Below, piece after piece: positions 63,879-64,000 of a stretch of 64,000 nt of DNA. The stretch is from Pectinophora gossypiella (taxonomy: Eukaryota; Arthropoda; Insecta; Lepidoptera; Gelechiidae). The position numbers and the translations under genes were made by a program. Numbering within the stretch: the first letter of the stretch is position 1; each line of letters begins with the position of its first letter. A model generated the notes under the pieces. The model saw nothing but the letters and a program-made list of their open reading frames with translations. It searched no databases and had not been told where the DNA came from. The stretch covers positions 17,667,518-17,731,517 of the forward strand of contig NC_065408.1 of the NCBI RefSeq assembly GCF_024362695.1, read 5' to 3'.

Positions 63879-64000
63879 TATAGGTATATACATAAGGGTG
63901 CCGCAGTTCACCAAAAAAGGCCAGGGTTCAGTGAAAATTTACCCAGAGGGCAACACTGATTTTCAACCTACGCCGATCGGTGAAACGCGAGTACCCGCAC

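Overview
This 64 kb window reads as gene-poor, repeat-dominated DNA of an insect, most likely a moth or butterfly (Lepidoptera). That assignment is an inference: base composition is AT-rich, there is no bacterial-style gene packing, and the same short interspersed elements recur dozens of times, with heads, cores and tails I recall from lepidopteran genomes. No species can be named. I see no rRNA gene, no functional tRNA gene and no CRISPR array.

Only one host gene has good support. At 10753-12705 (+) a secreted-type open reading frame (signal peptide, no cysteine in the mature part) joins a second open exon through an intron of 1,272 bp. Donor, acceptor and reading phase all agree, giving a 226-residue protein of unknown function. 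The intron carries a palindromic MITE and a full-length SINE flanked by a perfect 12-bp target-site duplication (TSD). A second, weak coding candidate lies at 1302-1583 (-).

Most other recognisable sequence is mobile-element debris. I use working letters. Pol III SINEs: A (tRNA head, GAA-rich tail, about 20 pieces), B (tRNA-like plus 5S rRNA-like head, RTE-like tail), C (tRNA head, RTE-like tail), G and V (other tRNA-like families). LINE 3' ends: RTE, CR1/Jockey-like, F (poly-A tail), H (TATG tail), Q (GAT tail) and M (GATT tail). MITE or foldback families: D (ten palindromic copies), J, K, L, O, R, S, U and several singletons. Families A, B and C share one central core that can fold as a hairpin, and B and C end like the RTE LINE copies in this window.

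Layout. 0-2.6 kb: anonymous AT-rich DNA with a 28-bp perfect palindrome. 2.6-10.3 kb: SINEs A, B, C, G and V, two D palindromes, a LINE 3' end holding a 65-bp insertion, and MITEs R and S. 10.7-12.7 kb: the gene. 12.8-18.5 kb: AT-rich periodic DNA, MITEs O and K, and a triple-nested locus at 15.9-16.6 kb. 19.5-21 kb: SINE, RTE and LINE copies with TSDs. 23-27.1 kb: D palindromes in series, MITE L with a nested insert, and an inverted SINE B pair. 27.1-36.3 kb: LINE fragments, SINE G and a strong foldback. 36.4-46 kb: dense SINE A and B, a 137-bp tandem array, MITEs K and L. 46.4-51.3 kb: LINE H, SINEs C and G, MITE J. 51.3-57.9 kb: sparse, with LINE RT remnants and an RTE copy. 58-64 kb: MITEs, a tRNA-like SINE, a full SINE C and a (TA)n tract.

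Copies of F, Q and M that are only tails are dated only by relative nesting. Where a stretch is called anonymous I found neither a convincing coding frame nor a repeat I could match elsewhere in the window.
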